Shown here: piece after piece, positions 61,184-64,000 of the stretch
Layout of the letters: each line of letters opens with the position of its first letter
Numbering within the stretch: the first letter of the stretch is position 1
NCBI GenBank assembly: GCA_028873795.1
Contig: JAPPNP010000043.1
Location: 80,941-144,940 of the forward strand
Direction of reading: 5' to 3'
Source of the DNA: Chloroflexota bacterium
Lineage (GTDB): Bacteria; Chloroflexota; UBA11872
Length of the DNA stretch: 64,000 nt
The notes under the pieces: model-generated
Seen by the model: the letters and a program-made list of their open reading frames with translations, nothing else
The model's database searches: none
What the model was told of the DNA's origin: nothing
Translations under genes and position numbers: made by a program

Positions 61184-62305
61184 CTACGGCAGGGAGTTCC
61201 GTTCCGTCCAGTCGATGATTTCGGTGCTGAGCATGTATTCGATGGGCCGCTCGTCGCTGCGCTCGGCCAGCCAGGCGTCGAGACGCCTCGCTCGCAGCGT
61301 TCGGGCATGGGCGGAGCTCAAGGGGCGCTCGTCCACGCGGTCCGTCACGCGCAGCAGATACCAGCCCAGGTTGCCTTCGAAAGGTCCGACGATCTCACCA
61401 ATCGGTGAGGTGAACGCCACGGCGTCCCAGGCCTCTTGGCGGATACCGCTGGGCGTCCAATCGACCATGCCGCCGGCGCCGCGCGACAGGCTGTCGACCG
61501 ACACCTCGCGCGCCACGTCCTCCATCGCCTCCCCATCTTCGATTCGCTGGATGACCTCCGCGGCGTCCTCCTCGCGGGCAAGCACGATCTCCACGGCCTT
61601 GACGTGCGCGGGCGTGGGGTCGGTCTCCGCAAACAGCTCATCCGCGAGCCGCTCCCGCCGGAAGCTGTCGGCCGCGAATCGCTCGATAGTCGCGGCGTCG
61701 AGGCCCGTCGCCTCGCGGATGGTCTCGATCGCCGCGGCCTGGGCATCCTCGCGTTCCGGCGCCGTGCCGGCCAGCGCCACCAGCTGCGCGCGGAGGTCGT
61801 CCGGCCCGACCTCTCGCCCGTCGGCGGCCCACGCATCGCGGATCAATACGGCGTGCGCCATATGGGACACGCCATTGAAAGCCACGCCCCCCAACTGCGC
61901 GCGCAAGTCGTTCGACCGCGCCTCGTAGTCCTCGACCGTTTCGTCGGCGTCGAGCGCGGCAATCTCCTGCTGCAACTCGTAGCGTCGGTATGACAGAAAG
62001 TCGCGGTATTCGCTCGCCGGGATCGGTTCGGACCCGACCGTGGCCACGGCCGAGTTTGGCAGGGCGCCGTATTCGGCGTAGAAGGCGCTCCCGACGAGGC
62101 TGAGCACGACGGCCGCGGCGAGACCGGCCAGAAGCGTCAGCCATTTCGCCGCCGCCGCGGTGCGCTGCTGCCGCGTGAGCATGCCCCAGTCGCGCAGGGC
62201 GACCATGAGGTCGCGCCAGCCGATGGTCGCGGTACGCGGGCGGCGCTGCGCTCGGCGGCGATCACGGTCGGCACGGCGCCGCTGCGCGTGGGTGCGCGGT
62301 GCCAT
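61184..62305 (-). CDS. Membrane-anchored PPIC-type peptidyl-prolyl isomerase (PrsA/SurA-like)
   Basis: A 373-residue protein. A basic N-terminal region is followed by one membrane helix (WLTLLAGLAAAVVLSLVGS), a SurA-N-like segment and a parvulin domain (VKAVEIVLAREEDAAEVIQR, SLSRGAGGMVDWTPSG, and LGWYLLRVTDR). The rotamase domain lies outside the membrane and probably assists folding of exported proteins. The long Arg-rich cytoplasmic start is unusual. The gene is last in the rpsF-ssb-rpsR direction, 20 bases after rpsR. Confidence 0.87.
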   Translation of the reverse strand: MAPRTHAQRRRADRDRRRAQRRPRTATIGWRDLMVALRDWGMLTRQQRTAAAAKWLTLLAGLAAAVVLSLVGSAFYAEYGALPNSAVATVGSEPIPASEYRDFLSYRRYELQQEIAALDADETVEDYEARSNDLRAQLGGVAFNGVSHMAHAVLIRDAWAADGREVGPDDLRAQLVALAGTAPEREDAQAAAIETIREATGLDAATIERFAADSFRRERLADELFAETDPTPAHVKAVEIVLAREEDAAEVIQRIEDGEAMEDVAREVSVDSLSRGAGGMVDWTPSGIRQEAWDAVAFTSPIGEIVGPFEGNLGWYLLRVTDRVDERPLSSAHARTLRARRLDAWLAERSDERPIEYMLSTEIIDWTERNSLP

Positions 62306-62325
62306 GCGGCGCCAGCGACTAGCCG

Positions 62326-62703
62326 CTACGCGTGCAGACGGCGTCGCACGACGTAGGGCAACAGCGCGAGGTAACGCGCGCGCTTGATCGCGCGGGCCAA
62401 CTCACGCTGGTGACGCGCGCACGTCGACGTCTTGCGGCGCGTCTCGATTCGACCCGAATCGGCGATGAACCGGCGCAGGAGCTGAGCGTTCTTGAAGTCG
62501 ATGGGCTCGCGCGTCTCGCAGAAATAGCAGGCGCGGCGCCGAAAGCCGCGGCCGCCCCGTCGCGACCGCCCGCCGCGTCCACCACCACCACCGCCGCCGC
62601 CGGGCGGCCGCGAGTCGGGCGGCGTTGGTCGGGCGTCCTCACGGATTTGCCGGGCCGAAGCCGGGGCGCCCTCGCCCGGAGCGCCGGAGCCTTGGTCAGT
62701 CAT
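62326..62703 (-). CDS. rpsR: 30S ribosomal protein S18 with extended N terminus
   Basis: A 125-residue S18; the conserved core begins FRRRACYFCETREPIDFKN, continues LLRRFIADSGRIETRR and TSTCARHQRELARAIKRARY, and ends VRRRLHA. CYFC and the later Cys-His suggest the zinc-binding form. The first 50 residues are an added Pro/Gly/Arg-rich tail with eight consecutive Gly, unlike the usual 75-80-residue protein. RimI, seen at the left end of this window, acetylates S18. GAGG precedes the ATG. Confidence 0.94.
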   Translation of the reverse strand: MTDQGSGAPGEGAPASARQIREDARPTPPDSRPPGGGGGGGGRGGRSRRGGRGFRRRACYFCETREPIDFKNAQLLRRFIADSGRIETRRKTSTCARHQRELARAIKRARYLALLPYVVRRRLHA

Positions 62704-62730
62704 GCAACCTCACGGTGAATCAAATCGCAA

Positions 62731-63222
62731 TCAGAAGGGGAGATCATCGGCGGTGATCGAGTCGTCCTGGTCGGGGCGGCCGCCCTGCGACTGTTGGCCG
62801 CGGAAGTCACGCCGGTCCCCGCCGCCGTCGTCGTCGCGCGGCGGCCCATCGGCGTCATCCCTGCCGCCGAGCATGATCATCTCGCGGACGACCAGCTCGG
62901 TGGTCGTGCGATCGTTGCCCTCGCGGTCCTGCCACTCGCGCGTCTGGAGGCGACCTTCGATGAATACTTGGCGACCGCGCCGGAGATACTGGTTGGCAAT
63001 CTCGGCCAACTGGCTCCAGGCGACGACGCGAAACCACTCGGTGCGCTCGCGCTGCTCGCCGCCGCGGCTGCGCCACGACTCGTTGACGGCGACCGTGAAA
63101 TTGGCCACGGGAGTGCCATCTTGGGTGAAGCGCAACTCCGGGTCGCGGCCAAGATTGCCAATGATCTGCACCTTGTTGAGCCCACGGGACCTGCCGCGCC
63201 GCCGGCCGCCATCGTCGTTCAT
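62731..63222 (-). CDS. ssb: Single-stranded DNA-binding protein
   Basis: A 163-residue SSB. The OB fold opens [20 protein letters not shown] and has [20 protein letters not shown] and [18 protein letters not shown] Gly/Asp/Arg-rich linker follows, and the acidic C-terminal tip DDLPF is the protein-interaction tail. It coats ssDNA in replication and repair. ATG 63222 overlaps the rpsF stop (ATGA). The order rpsF-ssb-rpsR is conserved in bacteria. Confidence 0.96.
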   Translation of the reverse strand: MNDDGGRRRGRSRGLNKVQIIGNLGRDPELRFTQDGTPVANFTVAVNESWRSRGGEQRERTEWFRVVAWSQLAEIANQYLRRGRQVFIEGRLQTREWQDREGNDRTTTELVVREMIMLGGRDDADGPPRDDDGGGDRRDFRGQQSQGGRPDQDDSITADDLPF

Positions 63223-63551
63223 CGCCGACCTTCGCTCTCAACCGCGAGCGCCGGCGACATGTCCAACTCCTGGCGGGCCACCAGAAACCGCATCACGTCC
63301 TCGTTGATGCGCAGCGATTGCTCGAGGTTCTGGATTCGAGACGGGTCGGCGGAAAACTCGAGGAGCACATAGTGCCCTTCCCGCTCGTTCTGAATCGGAT
63401 AGGCGAGCTTGCGCTTGCCCCAGCTGTTGACGCTGTTGACCTCGCCGCCCGCACCGCTTATGTGGTCGGCCACGGTGTCAATGTGAGCGGAGGTTAGGGT
63501 GGCAATGCGCTCGGCGCCATAGATCACCACGAGCGCGTAGTCGCGTACCAA
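63219..63551 (-). CDS. rpsF: 30S ribosomal protein S6
   Basis: A 110-residue S6. [14 protein letters not shown] is the family's N-terminal strand, [20 protein letters not shown] the central segment, and [20 protein letters not shown] the second strand and helix. It binds S18 in the platform of the small subunit. TTG 63551 with GAAGGG upstream gives the normal start; a frame open to 63587 would add an unrelated 12 residues. It is first of the rpsF-ssb-rpsR unit. Confidence 0.92.
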   Translation of the reverse strand: MVRDYALVVIYGAERIATLTSAHIDTVADHISGAGGEVNSVNSWGKRKLAYPIQNEREGHYVLLEFSADPSRIQNLEQSLRINEDVMRFLVARQELDMSPALAVESEGRR

Positions 63552-63654
63552 CGGCCCTTCCCACTGGGTTTGCACGGCTCGCCGCAAACGGCCGCGCCGA
63601 AAGGGTTCTTACGTTCGCTGCGATACTAGCACGGGGTGCAACCGAGACTGACGC

Positions 63655-64000
63655 ATGGCGTCCTGGTCCCGACTGGTCTGGCTGGCCGCGCTGGCGGGCG
63701 GCGTGTGGGCGGCGACGCGCGGGCGTCCGCAGCCGTTCGACGTGGAATCCCACCTCGATGGCGGAACGCTGCAGCCGGTGTCGGACGGCCGGATCTACCA
63801 CCGCTCGGTCGGCGCCGGACCCGACGTGGTCATGCTGCCGGGATTCGGCGGCAATGTCAGAACCTGGGAGTTCATCACGCCGTCGCTGGCCGAGACGCAC
63901 CGCGTGCACTGGGTGGACTTGCTGGGGCACGGACTCTCCGACAAGCCGTCCGCGGCGGACTACGGCGCTTACGCGCAGGCCGAGCGGCTGGAAGAATTGC
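63655..64000 (+). CDS. Alpha/beta-hydrolase-fold protein, N-terminal part (runs off the right edge)
   Basis: The 115 visible codons start MASWSRLVWLAALAGGVWAA, a probable signal or anchor helix. A strand with DVVMLPGFGGNVRTWEFI follows (oxyanion-loop HG-type position as PGFGG), then HWVDLLGHGLSDKP, typical of esterase/epoxide-hydrolase-like alpha/beta hydrolases. The nucleophile elbow is beyond the window. It diverges from rpsF with 103 bases between the starts. Confidence 0.8.
   Translation, partial: MASWSRLVWLAALAGGVWAATRGRPQPFDVESHLDGGTLQPVSDGRIYHRSVGAGPDVVMLPGFGGNVRTWEFITPSLAETHRVHWVDLLGHGLSDKPSAADYGAYAQAERLEEL

Overview
This is a high-GC chromosomal window, probably from an uncultured bacterium of the Chloroflexota (SAR202/Dehalococcoidia-like or sponge-associated lineages). 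That placement is inferred from gene style only: a twin-arginine lipoprotein solute-binding protein with a valine/glutamate-rich 14-residue repeat behind the lipobox, lipoproteins with long Pro/Thr linkers, two GH4 enzymes, a DUF3179 protein and many single-copy catabolic genes. No rRNA is present to settle it.

Layout. 1-6.5 kb: tsaE-tsaB-rimI (minus strand, start/stop overlaps), diverging from a tightly packed envelope operon (GT4 glycosyltransferase, MraY-like transferase, APH-fold kinase, MurF). 6.5-9 kb: a pterin-binding methyltransferase, FolP and a cupin. 9-27 kb: a catabolic region with two GH4 glycosidases, an amidohydrolase, an M19 dipeptidase, a class I aminotransferase, a complete peptide/nickel-type ABC transporter (SBP, two permeases, two ATPases), two SDR dehydrogenases, a cupin, and an overlapping minus-strand operon of aspartoacylase-like, M20 and degenerate aspartoacylase-like proteins. 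27-34 kb: a ComEC-like metallo-beta-lactamase protein, proB-proA, an EF-G2-type GTPase and an M42 aminopeptidase.

34-43.5 kb is the accessory region. A visibly AT-richer two-gene insert (DUF262 protein plus a HEPN-motif protein) is followed by an orphan HigA antitoxin behind a truncated HigB remnant, an aspartic-protease-like gene, two lipoprotein genes, a methyltransferase and an intact hicBA pair. Dispersed hairpin repeats lie in the gaps. The DUF262-HEPN pair is the best candidate for an undercharacterised (defence-like) system.

43.5-64 kb returns to housekeeping genes: an Lhr helicase, a thioredoxin-fold protein with CcdA, an unusual membrane protein with a possible dead nuclease fold, tRNA-Cys, a DnaQ/GIY-YIG fusion, a holin-like membrane protein, a 3-hydroxyisobutyrate-dehydrogenase-like enzyme, a TIM-barrel isomerase, dnaE, an MFS transporter, a PPIase, and the conserved rpsF-ssb-rpsR cluster. 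An alpha/beta hydrolase runs off the right end.

A second theme is a set of intergenic palindromic repeats (about 7.6, 22.1, 33.9, 40.7-41.0, 42.2-42.5, 43.2-43.4 and 59.8-59.9 kb). Their stems vary between copies but stay paired through compensatory changes, and one copy supplies the 3' end of folP.
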